Shown here piece after piece: positions 8,505 through 16,378 of a DNA stretch of 64,000 bases (its first letter is position 1; the number at the start of each line of letters is the position of its first letter). Both the position numbers and the translations under genes were made by a program. The notes below the pieces were generated by a model, which had not been told where the DNA came from, did no database searches, and worked only from the letters and a program-made list of their open reading frames with translations. Source of the stretch: CAZZHG01 sp964653655 (GTDB lineage Bacteria > Bdellovibrionota > FAC87 > UBA2466); assembly GCA_964653655.1 (NCBI GenBank), contig CAZZHG010000014.1, forward strand, positions 3,011-67,010. The letters are read 5' to 3'.

Positions 8505-8606
8505 ATGAGGTGTGGGTTGGGCAACGAAACCACCTACTGGGCGTATCTGTGCACTTATTACCTTCTGCTCGCCGCGCTGATCCTGGTGGGGGTATGCTTA
8601 AGGTGA
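8505..8606 (+). CDS. 33-residue single-span membrane microprotein
   Basis: ATG at 8505 is preceded by GAGGAA (8495-8500). The frame encodes 33 residues with a polar start (MRCGLGNETTYW) and one hydrophobic span (YLLLAALILVGVCL), ending in Arg. The TGA stop at 8604-8606 is immediately followed by the ATG of the next gene, the layout of translationally coupled genes. No homologue is recognised. The ribosome site, coupling and membrane character support it, but such a short frame could be accidental. Confidence 0.5.
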   Translation: MRCGLGNETTYWAYLCTYYLLLAALILVGVCLR

Positions 8607-8864
8607 ATGCCTAAAGCGCTGTCCGTGGTCTTCGTGGTGGGGTTCTTCCTGCTCGCGGTCGAGTACGGTCCGGCGGGCTCGGTGCTTCCCTCCGCACTTT
8701 TCATAATGGTGCCGCTACTGGGAATCTGGTTCCCCGAGGAGCTCGGCGCGTGGCTGGGCGGGGAAGGTATCGGTCTACTGAAAGTCTCCCGTCCCACTTT
8801 ATGGGTGCAGCGCATTGCTTGGGTACTCCTCCTTCTCTCTCCGTTAATCCCCGCCCTCCTCTAA
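8607..8864 (+). CDS. Small integral membrane protein (85 aa)
   Basis: Three hydrophobic segments (residues 5-20, 27-43 and 67-84) separated by a short acidic/Gly loop (FPEELGAWLGGEGIG). It begins at the base after the stop of the 33-residue frame and may be translated by re-initiation. No family is recognised. Its place 155 bases after the kinase leaves open whether it belongs to the sigma factor - kinase operon or starts a new unit with the downstream secreted protein. Confidence 0.65.
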   Translation: MPKALSVVFVVGFFLLAVEYGPAGSVLPSALFIMVPLLGIWFPEELGAWLGGEGIGLLKVSRPTLWVQRIAWVLLLLSPLIPALL

Positions 8865-8879
8865 CGAGCCCCTCTAAGG

Positions 8880-9686
8880 ATGCCGATTAAACTAGGCATG
8901 GTCTCGTTCTCTAAAATGCTACGCGTCATCGCCGGCCTCACGGTCGTGAGCGCAATCGCGGCCACCGATCGGGATCCCGCGCCCGAGCCGTGGCGAAAAG
9001 CCTACTCCGAGCTTCACGTCGAAGTTACGAAGCTGGGCGAGAAGATCGAGCGGCACTACTATCCCGAGTTCCTGATGATCAAGGGTTCCGACGTCGTCGC
9101 TTCGGTTTCCATCGACGGCTTCGGCGCGAAAGTGCTCAAAGAGGCCGACGAAATTTTCCAGACCTACCGCGAAGGGCTCATGGCGTGCACCGACAGCCAC
9201 CGCACCGAGTACCGGCCGGCCCGCGCCTACAGCTTCGAACGGTTCGCCTGGTTTCTCGACGACTACGTGACGCTCGTCGTATCGACCATAGGCGAGCGCG
9301 AGGAGCCGAAAGCCGTAGAAGGCGTGCGGGAAAAGCGAGTTGCCACCGATCGCGCGCTCTACGCTTACACCCAACTGGGCCTCTCGTACCTGCGCGAGAA
9401 GATGGCGCGGCAGAAAGCCAAGGGCCTCGAGGACTCGGCCGAGAAAAAGATGGAAGCGGCGTTCGCGGACATCGGACGCCGGGTGTTCCGCCTGGATCTC
9501 ACCCAGAAGTTCGACTACCGCGAACTGGTCGAAAAGGGCGCGCAGTCCCAGCCCGTCTTCCGCAACCTCGCCACGGACGAAAGCAAAGCCCAGCTCGAAG
9601 CGGGCCTGGAACCTCTTGCCACTCTGTTGTCCAACGGCGCCGAGGAACCCTCCTGTTCCGTCTCCCTCACCACCGACAAGCCTTGA
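8880..9686 (+). CDS. Secreted protein of unknown function
   Basis: 268 residues. A signal peptide is formed by residues 12-27 (MLRVIAGLTVVSAIA), and the mature protein is helical, charged and mixed in composition, with no recognised domain. Two Cys (in MACTDSH and SCSVS) could form a disulfide. It starts 15 bases after the preceding small membrane protein, so the two are probably co-transcribed. An alternative start is the Met at residue 7 (MVSFSKM). Confidence 0.65.
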   Translation: MPIKLGMVSFSKMLRVIAGLTVVSAIAATDRDPAPEPWRKAYSELHVEVTKLGEKIERHYYPEFLMIKGSDVVASVSIDGFGAKVLKEADEIFQTYREGLMACTDSHRTEYRPARAYSFERFAWFLDDYVTLVVSTIGEREEPKAVEGVREKRVATDRALYAYTQLGLSYLREKMARQKAKGLEDSAEKKMEAAFADIGRRVFRLDLTQKFDYRELVEKGAQSQPVFRNLATDESKAQLEAGLEPLATLLSNGAEEPSCSVSLTTDKP

Positions 9687-9723
9687 CACCCCCCCTAGGG
9701 GCGGACGAAATTTATCCCGCTCC

Positions 9724-10761
9724 ATGAAACTATTTTTTCTCTTTCTCTCTGTGTTTGCTTTTCTCGCCGCGCCCGTTCGCGCCGAGGAAGAGCCTTTCGG
9801 CAACAACGAGTTCGCGCCGGGCCCCTCGAATTTCGAGCGCCGCCGGGAAAAGCGCCGCATCCCCGTGGAGGCTCAGGAGACCCGCGAAGAGCGCGACCGC
9901 CGCGAGCGCGAGCAGGAAAAAGAACGCGATCGGGAGCGGGAAGAAGCGCAAAACGCCCGCCAAGGGACGCGCCGCCTCAGAGACGATTCGTTCTTCGGAA
10001 AAGAAACACCGTGGTGGAACGCGCGGGCGTGCACGGGAGCCCTGGGCTTCGAGGCCTCCTCGCCCGGCTCGACGAGTTTGCTCGGATCGGGCTCCGTGAT
10101 TTACGGCTCATGGTTTTCCGAAGGCGTCGGAATGGATTTTTATTTCGGCGTGTCCCGCACCGCGGGAACGGCGACCGCGACGTCGACCGTCGCCGAGAAC
10201 TTAGCTCTGAAAACGCGCACGACCACCACCGTCTATTCCGGCCAGAACAATCCTTTCAACTTCACCATCGGCGCTTACTTGAAGATTCGGCTTTATTCGA
10301 ACCCCTGGTTCGCTCTCCACATGGGACCTCAGGTGGGAATCAGCCCGCCGGCCAAGTCCAGCACGACCACAGGCACGGAAGTCATTTCGGTCCCGAACAC
10401 GGACGACGGCGACGACTACACGACCACCCAAACGACGTTCGGCACGATCGACACCAATCGAGGTTTTCTCTTGAGCGTCGGACCGAAAATGGGCGGGGAG
10501 TTTTACCTCAAGTGGATTCCGCATCTGGCGATCGGAATGAGCACCGGCATTCTCGCGGTAGTAGGTGGCACGACCACGACCACCACGACGACGTCGAACA
10601 AGACCATCACGACGACCAACGGAGTGCCTTCGGACCCGGGCCAGGTCCCCACGACCACTACGACCGTGAGCACCAGCCGGGGAGTCGAGGCCAATACCTT
10701 CGGGCTCGGCGGAACAACGTTCAGCCTCGTCGGAACCTTCACGATTCGTTATATTTTCTGA
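9724..10761 (+). CDS. Outer-membrane beta-barrel protein with charged Arg/Glu-rich N-terminal segment
   Basis: 345 residues. Signal peptide 1-20 (ending PVRA before EEE), then a highly charged Arg/Glu repeat-like segment (about 36-85, REERDRREREQEKERDRE), then alternating polar/hydrophobic strands and a C-terminal TFTIRYIF ending in Phe, as in outer-membrane barrels. Long Thr runs occur in predicted loops (TTTTTTTTSNKTITTTN and PTTTTTVSTS). No specific family is recognised. The frame is open far upstream of this ATG, but the signal peptide and the end of the previous gene at 9686 fix the start. Confidence 0.75.
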   Translation: MKLFFLFLSVFAFLAAPVRAEEEPFGNNEFAPGPSNFERRREKRRIPVEAQETREERDRREREQEKERDREREEAQNARQGTRRLRDDSFFGKETPWWNARACTGALGFEASSPGSTSLLGSGSVIYGSWFSEGVGMDFYFGVSRTAGTATATSTVAENLALKTRTTTTVYSGQNNPFNFTIGAYLKIRLYSNPWFALHMGPQVGISPPAKSSTTTGTEVISVPNTDDGDDYTTTQTTFGTIDTNRGFLLSVGPKMGGEFYLKWIPHLAIGMSTGILAVVGGTTTTTTTTSNKTITTTNGVPSDPGQVPTTTTTVSTSRGVEANTFGLGGTTFSLVGTFTIRYIF

Positions 10762-10804
10762 GCGGCTTGCGGCGCCTACCCTCTCCTGCTAGGCTCCCGG
10801 GCCG

Positions 10805-11572
10805 ATGAAGAGACTCGTCATTACCGGAGTGCCCTGTTCCGCCGAAGCCTGGGAAAGCTTTCTCGGGCCGCGTGAGAACCAGCGCATTCTTCCCTTTCGG
10901 GAAGTGCTCGAGAACAGCTCGTCCAGCGATCCGCGCGAGCTATCCCGCTACGTCACCCGGCAAATCGAGTCCTTCCGTCCGGATTCGATCGTGGCCCACG
11001 ACATGGGCGTGCCGCTCACCGTGCTAAGCCTTCTGCGCTTGAACAAGCGGGGAAAGTTTCTCGACACGAAGGTCACGTTCTTCAACGGATCTTTCCGACG
11101 AGTGAATCTCCTAAAGGCCAATCATCCCTTCCGCGTTCAGTTCATGACTCAGAAACGCGCGATTCGGGAAGTGGAGAGCCGGGGCGGCTCCGTCGATTTG
11201 GGGCTCGCCAAACACATGGGCCGCATCCGCGCGATGTACCGGCTCATCATGCTTTATCGTCTCGGCGAGAGTCTCGGTTCTTGGATCGGACTCGACGAGC
11301 TCGTGGGCTTCGCCGATCGCTCGCACCTGAAGGCTTCGATTCAGATCATCGCTTCCCGAAACGATCCGTACATTCCCTTCGACGCTGTCGAGGGACTGGG
11401 CCGCGATGTTTCGGCGGTTCGCTTCGTCGAGCGTGCCTACGGGCACTTCCCCTACTCCGCCGATCCCCGGTCGCTCGTGCCTCTCATCGAGAGTTTCGAG
11501 CGGGAGTCCCTCGACCCGGAATACGTCTTCCGACCCCCCACGGAAGGGGTCAACCCGGCGATTTCCCTCTGA
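10805..11572 (+). CDS. Alpha/beta-hydrolase-like protein with Asp at the nucleophile position
   Basis: 255 residues. The start (RLVITGVPCSAEAWESFL) and the elbow SIVAHDMGVPLTVL (61-74) fit the alpha/beta hydrolase fold. Where GxSxG would be expected there is HDMG, like the HDWG elbow of epoxide hydrolases and haloalkane dehalogenases, which use Asp as nucleophile. A late Asp (RNDPYIP) and His (YGHFPY) sit where the acid and base belong. The middle cap region is basic and unlike those enzymes. No signal peptide, so cytoplasmic. Enzyme activity is plausible but the substrate is unknown. Confidence 0.65.
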   Translation: MKRLVITGVPCSAEAWESFLGPRENQRILPFREVLENSSSSDPRELSRYVTRQIESFRPDSIVAHDMGVPLTVLSLLRLNKRGKFLDTKVTFFNGSFRRVNLLKANHPFRVQFMTQKRAIREVESRGGSVDLGLAKHMGRIRAMYRLIMLYRLGESLGSWIGLDELVGFADRSHLKASIQIIASRNDPYIPFDAVEGLGRDVSAVRFVERAYGHFPYSADPRSLVPLIESFERESLDPEYVFRPPTEGVNPAISL

Positions 11573-11850
11573 GATCCGCGCTGACTTGCCCGTATACAGC
11601 TCAAACGCACCCTCGTGCGGGAAAGCCTTCTTTACCCGGGTTTCGGCTAGTTCCGTAGATTCAATGACTTATGTCTTTTCGGAGCCGCTTCCGGCCGTCT
11701 ATCCCGTGGACACCGGCAAAAGCGTCTGCACGGTGTGCAGGGCTTGGGCAAAAACTAGGGGATCTCCCTGCGGGCGGAGTCGGCATGGGCGTTGCTCTAT
11801 TACCTTCAATACAGGGGTCTCTCTTCCGGACCATTTAGGGGGGTATCGGA

Positions 11851-13959
11851 ATGTTCCGCAGCAAAACGCGCATACAACTTCGAAAGACTACATCCGTGCT
11901 TCTTTGCGCGGCGATGACCATGTCGCATGGGGCACTCGCTGCCCCCCTGACTGCAGAACAGCAGCTCTTGCTGCTTCAGCAGCAGCAGGCCGGAGCCGCC
12001 AGCCGCACGGAAGACGCTCGCCTCAGAGCCGAGGCGGACGCGGCTCGCGCAGCGGCGGACTCCAGAGCGAGAGCACTGGAACAACAGGCCGAAGACCTTC
12101 GCGCGAAAGCGGAAGCGATTCTGGCCAATCCGAAAGAATCCGGCGCTCGGCCTGCGGACTTCTGGGCGGAGCGGAGGCTTTCCGTGTTCCGGCTCGATCC
12201 CATGACTTCCGGTTCCGTCTCCTCGGAACCCGTCGCCGACCCTAGCCTTTCCTCGCCGACTAAACCCGAGATCACTGGCGCGGTGCCGGGATCTAGAAAT
12301 TTCGCTGAAGGCCGAGGAGCGGATGAAAAAGAGGCGCCCAAACCTGGCGCCACACCTCCCAAGGCCGAGCAAAAGCCCAGCGGACCGGTTTTCATGAATT
12401 ATCCGGCCGCGCTTCTTCCGGTTATCGTTCGCCACATTTCGACCAAACGCATCCCGTGGGTGGAGCAGTACATCAGCCTCGCCACCCAAGTTCAGGGTCC
12501 GGTTGCGGGCGGGCAACCCACCGGAAATGGCCAAGTGTCAGCGGACAAACCTCAGCTAGATAGCAAACTCGGAATCTTGGATTATCCCTCGGGAGTGTTA
12601 GACACCGCAAATACCCCTGCTTTGGTCCTGAGAACGGAACCGAAAACCGACTGGGAGAAAGAGATAAAGAAAATCAGTGAGCCGGTCGGATTGGGCGGAC
12701 GCCCGTGGTCCGCTGTCCAAATGCACCTTAAAGCCACAGACGGTGAAGTCAAAAAAGCTCAGGGACAAATTACAAATGCCACCTACGGTCGACTGAGTGA
12801 GGCGGAAGTCTTCGATCCAGGAAACCTCAATGAAACGCACGGCCGCGTCGCGGTCCTGCCGGATAGGGGAGAAAAGGCGAAGCTTGCCGGAGCCGCGATT
12901 CCTCTGGACGGTTTTCTCGCCAATGACATCGCCGAGTCAGGCCGGGGCACCGTGGACGTGCTCAATGACGTCCTTTCAAAGCTAAAGCAGGCACAAAGAC
13001 TTTTGAACCAAGCGGCGGCCGAACGCGCCAACGCGCCTAACGGCGGCGGTGGCGGCGGCGGCGGGCAGCAGCAGCCTCAAACCGGTGGCGGTGGCGGCGG
13101 CGGCGGAGCCCCCAGCGCTAACAAGGGTGGTGGCGGCGGTGGTTCGGCGGGAATCGTTCCCGGACCCGGTGGAGCCGGCGGCGATGTCAGCCGTGCTTTC
13201 GCTCAGCCCGACGGCGGCGATCTCGGCGCGGTGGCGGGAGCGAGCCAGTTCCAGCCGACCAATGGCCCGAAGTGGGAAGGTCTCGACGGTAATAAAGTAG
13301 TGCCTCCGGCACTTCGCGCGACCAATGCGTTTCCGAGCTCTCAGACGAGCGGCACGCCCACTCAGACGGCCGCGAACAGTTTCATCCCGGGCAACATGAG
13401 TCCCGGTAGCCCAATCGATAGAAGCATGTTCGCCCAAAACGGCGGCGGCGGCGGAGACGGCGGCGGAGACAAGCCGGCTTCCTTCGGCGGCGGCTCCACG
13501 GGCGGAACTTCCGGCGGAGCTTTCGGCGGCGACGACGTGGGCCGCGGCATCGGACCTTCTTATGGAGGCCGCGCGGGCTTGAACGATCCGGTGAAGCGCT
13601 ATGAAGCGGGTCCGGGAGGCGGCAGCGTCTCTTCGGAATCTTCGGGCGCGACCGTCGCGACGGGAGCCGACTTCGGCATTCCTCCGGCGCTGATGGGACA
13701 GGTTGCGACCGGCAAGAAGATCAAGGACGGAGCCGGAAAAGGCGGCCTCGGTCTGATGGGCCAGGTCTATACGCTCTTGCAGGCGCAGTGCGGAGACCAG
13801 ACTCAGCGCTCGAAGTTCGAGTCGTTCTGCTCGAATGCCGGGGCGGTGGCGGTGAAAGCCGCGATGGCGAAGGACGAGAAGGACACGAAGCTCGCTTACT
13901 CCGAGGATCAGCGCGGGCGCGCGGCCGGGGATCGGGCTCCCGCTTCGTCGTCGAAATAA
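11851..13959 (+). CDS. Large Gly-rich secreted protein
   Basis: 702 residues. The signal peptide (TTSVLLCAAMTMSHGALA) ends near residue 30. A Gln/Ala coiled-coil-like region (LTAEQQLLLLQQQQAG, then many ARAAADSRARALEQQ-type heptads to about 100) is followed by a mixed central part, then runs of six to eight Gly between residues 395 and 560, and a compact C-terminus with two Cys (QAQCGDQ and SFCSNAGAV). The ATG at 11851 is preceded by GGGGGG (11834 region), like the tandem paralogues. No domain is recognised; a structural surface or matrix role is an inference. Its end overlaps the transglycosylase gene by 52 bases. Confidence 0.75.
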   Translation: MFRSKTRIQLRKTTSVLLCAAMTMSHGALAAPLTAEQQLLLLQQQQAGAASRTEDARLRAEADAARAAADSRARALEQQAEDLRAKAEAILANPKESGARPADFWAERRLSVFRLDPMTSGSVSSEPVADPSLSSPTKPEITGAVPGSRNFAEGRGADEKEAPKPGATPPKAEQKPSGPVFMNYPAALLPVIVRHISTKRIPWVEQYISLATQVQGPVAGGQPTGNGQVSADKPQLDSKLGILDYPSGVLDTANTPALVLRTEPKTDWEKEIKKISEPVGLGGRPWSAVQMHLKATDGEVKKAQGQITNATYGRLSEAEVFDPGNLNETHGRVAVLPDRGEKAKLAGAAIPLDGFLANDIAESGRGTVDVLNDVLSKLKQAQRLLNQAAAERANAPNGGGGGGGGQQQPQTGGGGGGGGAPSANKGGGGGGSAGIVPGPGGAGGDVSRAFAQPDGGDLGAVAGASQFQPTNGPKWEGLDGNKVVPPALRATNAFPSSQTSGTPTQTAANSFIPGNMSPGSPIDRSMFAQNGGGGGDGGGDKPASFGGGSTGGTSGGAFGGDDVGRGIGPSYGGRAGLNDPVKRYEAGPGGGSVSSESSGATVATGADFGIPPALMGQVATGKKIKDGAGKGGLGLMGQVYTLLQAQCGDQTQRSKFESFCSNAGAVAVKAAMAKDEKDTKLAYSEDQRGRAAGDRAPASSSK

Positions 13960-14864
13960 CGGTACTGGACGTACTCCCGGTACTGTTTCTCGGTGATGTA
14001 TTCCTGATAAAGCATGTCTCTGAGCAGGCGATCTATGCGCCGTCTTTTCGCGCGCGTAAGATTCTTGTTCTCGTAAATCTGAAAGTAGTGGCGTCTCGGC
14101 GACGGCAACATCTGCGCAAGCAGAGCGCCTTGGGCCGCGTTGATTTCGCTCGGGTTCTTCTTGAAGAACGCACGCGAGGCGGCATTCACGCCGTATATGT
14201 CCGGCCCGAACTCGGCGATGTTGAGGTAGACCTCTAGAAGCTCGTTCTTCGTGAATTTCGCCTCTAACTTGTTGGTGAGGATGGCCTCCTGGAGTTTTCT
14301 CCAGATGGTTTTCTCGCCGGTCGTGAAGAGATTCTTCGCAAGCTGCTGGGTGATGGTGCTGGCGCCGTAGGCGGGCCGCCGCTCTTTGATGTTCTCGGCG
14401 ACGGAGTCGATCATCGCTTCCAGATTGAATCCGTTGTGCTCGAAGAAGGTGGCGTCTTCGCTCAGCACGAGACTGAACAAGAGCTCGCGGCTGATGTCCT
14501 TGATGCGAACCCATTTGTAGCGTTTGCCCTTGATCTCGAGCCGCTTATGAACGACGGCTTCCCCCATTCGCTGAAGATCGTCGGTCGTCAGCTTGTCCAC
14601 GTTGGGAATCGACTTGAAGAACTTGTGGACGTAGAGGCCCACTCCGGCGCCGCCCGCGATAACGCAAAGCCCGATGCTGAAGCAAAAGATTTTGAAGAAC
14701 TTCCACGGACTCAAAAGAATGCCGAGCCCGTCGCCGAGCAGCTGGGTCGCGCGCTGGCGGGTGCGTTCGCGCGCATTCTTTACCTTGGCGGAAGCCCCTT
14801 CGCTGAAGAGCTTCCATTTCTTTTGAGTTTTGTCCTTCATTCCGCTTCCCATACTCTTCGGCAT
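13908..14864 (-). CDS. mtgA: Monofunctional peptidoglycan glycosyltransferase (GT51, MtgA-like)
   Basis: 318 residues. A basic cytoplasmic N-terminus, one membrane helix (about 55-78) and a GT51 domain with EDATFFEHNGFN (136-147, catalytic Glu136), GASTITQQLAKNLF (167-180), and KNELLEVYLNIAEFG (206-220, second Glu). No transpeptidase domain follows, so it polymerises lipid II glycan strands only. The C-terminus is Arg/Ala-rich and read through the convergent overlap with the Gly-rich gene. Alternative starts at Met5 or Met9 are possible. It is divergent from the PilZ-like gene. Confidence 0.9.
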   Translation of the reverse strand: MPKSMGSGMKDKTQKKWKLFSEGASAKVKNARERTRQRATQLLGDGLGILLSPWKFFKIFCFSIGLCVIAGGAGVGLYVHKFFKSIPNVDKLTTDDLQRMGEAVVHKRLEIKGKRYKWVRIKDISRELLFSLVLSEDATFFEHNGFNLEAMIDSVAENIKERRPAYGASTITQQLAKNLFTTGEKTIWRKLQEAILTNKLEAKFTKNELLEVYLNIAEFGPDIYGVNAASRAFFKKNPSEINAAQGALLAQMLPSPRRHYFQIYENKNLTRAKRRRIDRLLRDMLYQEYITEKQYREYVQYRYFDDEAGARSPAARPR

Positions 14865-14914
14865 TTCCGTACAAATCCTTAAACATTTCTGCTAGCTGCG
14901 CCGATAAGGAGGCG

Positions 14915-16378
14915 ATGGGGCAACCTCGATTTCAACACGACGCCACGGCGGAAAAGAGAGGCCTGGATAGGACTCCTGGAACGGAGCTCCTCATTCCACT
15001 GCGCTTTCGCTTGCGCCTCAAAGACGAGACCTATCCGGCCGAGGCCCTGAACTATCATTTCAAAGGAGCCTGCCTTCGCGTCGACAAAGAGGCCGCGCGC
15101 CATCTGAAAACAGCGCGGTTCAGCCAAGTGGGGCTCGATTTCTATCACGGCAATAAATGTCTGCGCCGCTTCATCCCGTTCAGAATCGCCTGGGAGAGCC
15201 TCGATGCGAATGGACTCATCGGCGTCGAGTTCATGGTGCCGATCAGTTCTTTTCTCCAGCGCCCGGATCGATTTCCCAGCCACCCACATTTCCCTCCGGT
15301 CGTAACGGCGAGAGACCCGTTCAATGCGAATCGTCTGCTTTACGGGAAAGTTCTGAACCTTTCCGCGAACGGAATGCTTCTTCTATCGTCGCTGACGAAC
15401 CGTCACCTCATGCCGGGTCTCGTTCTCGAAGGCGCCACTCTGAGCTTCCCGGGGAGCAAACCGGTCACCGTGGATCTGAGAATCGCAAATCTTCGCCACG
15501 ACGAAACGGCGGACGGCATGCAGATAGGCGTCGCCTTCCAAGACTGTCCCAAAGTAGTAAGAGACGCGCTGTCCAGATACCTCTCTTTGCTTTCCCCGAT
15601 GACGAAAAATCCGGGCCGGCTTGCCAAGCTCGCTGAGAACGGACTGCTGTCGAAGCAACTACGCGAAGGACTCTCCTTCCGGCCCGTGGCCACCGACGGC
15701 GAGTACGAGGAAGTCTTGAAACTGCGGTTCCTTGCTTACGCCGCCCATGGAAAAGTTCCTGAGGGGGCAACCTGGCGGCAGCAAGGCGAAGGCAGGGATA
15801 GAGAGGGCCTGCTTATCGGGTCCTTCCTCAACGGACAGCTCGTCGCCTGCATGGAGATCCGATTTGGGGCGGGCCCCCTTCCCTTGAAGACCCTGGCCCT
15901 CATTGGGCGAAGCGATGTTCCGGGCGTCGATCTCAAGAATGTCGTCGAGGTGAATCGCCTTGCCATTCATCCTTCGGTTCAAGGATCAGACATAGTTCTC
16001 GGCCTTTTTCAGCTCGTTCACGCCATCCTCGTGAATCGAGGAGGCCTGGACATTCTCATCATGGCGACGGACAAACTGAGCTCGCTCTATGAGGGAATCG
16101 GAGCGAAGTCCTACGGCATCCGAATTCCGCATCCATTCTTAAAGGGAGAGCATTTAAACCTGCTCGTTCTAAGGAAAGACGTCTACTTGAAGGCGAAGGG
16201 TTTGAACGCCCTCACCTGGATTCACATCTATCGCCAAACTCACAGAGAGTACGAAAAAGTTGGACTGGTGAAGAGGATGAAACTCGGGCCGATTCGCATG
16301 GTGGAAGCGGCCGCCTTCGGTCTGATTCGAATGGTACAAAAGGTCAATAAGCGTATAAAGCGGCGGCGTAGCGCCTAG
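14915..16378 (+). CDS. PilZ-like domains fused to a FeeM/GNAT-type acyltransferase
   Basis: 487 residues. Residues 20-110 look like a degenerate PilZ domain; residues 125-230 include VLNLSANGMLLL, which fits the N/DxSxxG half of the PilZ cyclic-di-GMP motif, although a textbook RxxxR is not clear. From about 240, RPVATDGEYEEVLKLRFLAY... and VVEVNRLAIHPSVQGSDIVLGL resemble the FeeM-like N-acyl amino acid synthase/GNAT fold. I infer a c-di-GMP-responsive acyltransferase acting near lipids; the Arg/Lys-rich C-terminus may bind membrane. It starts at ATG after AGGAGG and its stop overlaps the convergent cyclase by 4 bases. Confidence 0.75.
   Translation: MGQPRFQHDATAEKRGLDRTPGTELLIPLRFRLRLKDETYPAEALNYHFKGACLRVDKEAARHLKTARFSQVGLDFYHGNKCLRRFIPFRIAWESLDANGLIGVEFMVPISSFLQRPDRFPSHPHFPPVVTARDPFNANRLLYGKVLNLSANGMLLLSSLTNRHLMPGLVLEGATLSFPGSKPVTVDLRIANLRHDETADGMQIGVAFQDCPKVVRDALSRYLSLLSPMTKNPGRLAKLAENGLLSKQLREGLSFRPVATDGEYEEVLKLRFLAYAAHGKVPEGATWRQQGEGRDREGLLIGSFLNGQLVACMEIRFGAGPLPLKTLALIGRSDVPGVDLKNVVEVNRLAIHPSVQGSDIVLGLFQLVHAILVNRGGLDILIMATDKLSSLYEGIGAKSYGIRIPHPFLKGEHLNLLVLRKDVYLKAKGLNALTWIHIYRQTHREYEKVGLVKRMKLGPIRMVEAAAFGLIRMVQKVNKRIKRRRSA

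Noticed and set aside
11573..11850. Structured leader before the Gly-rich protein as a third member of the paralogue leader family
   Set aside because: It has a CTGCAC/GTGCAG hairpin and a GGGGGG before the start, but no GTGTTCGG box and no alignable sequence, so membership is not supported.
12982..14514. A 510-residue minus-strand frame spanning the Gly-rich and transglycosylase genes
   Set aside because: It overlaps two better genes, its translation is Arg/Ala-rich without structure, and the Gly-rich tract in reverse just gives Ala/Thr repeats.
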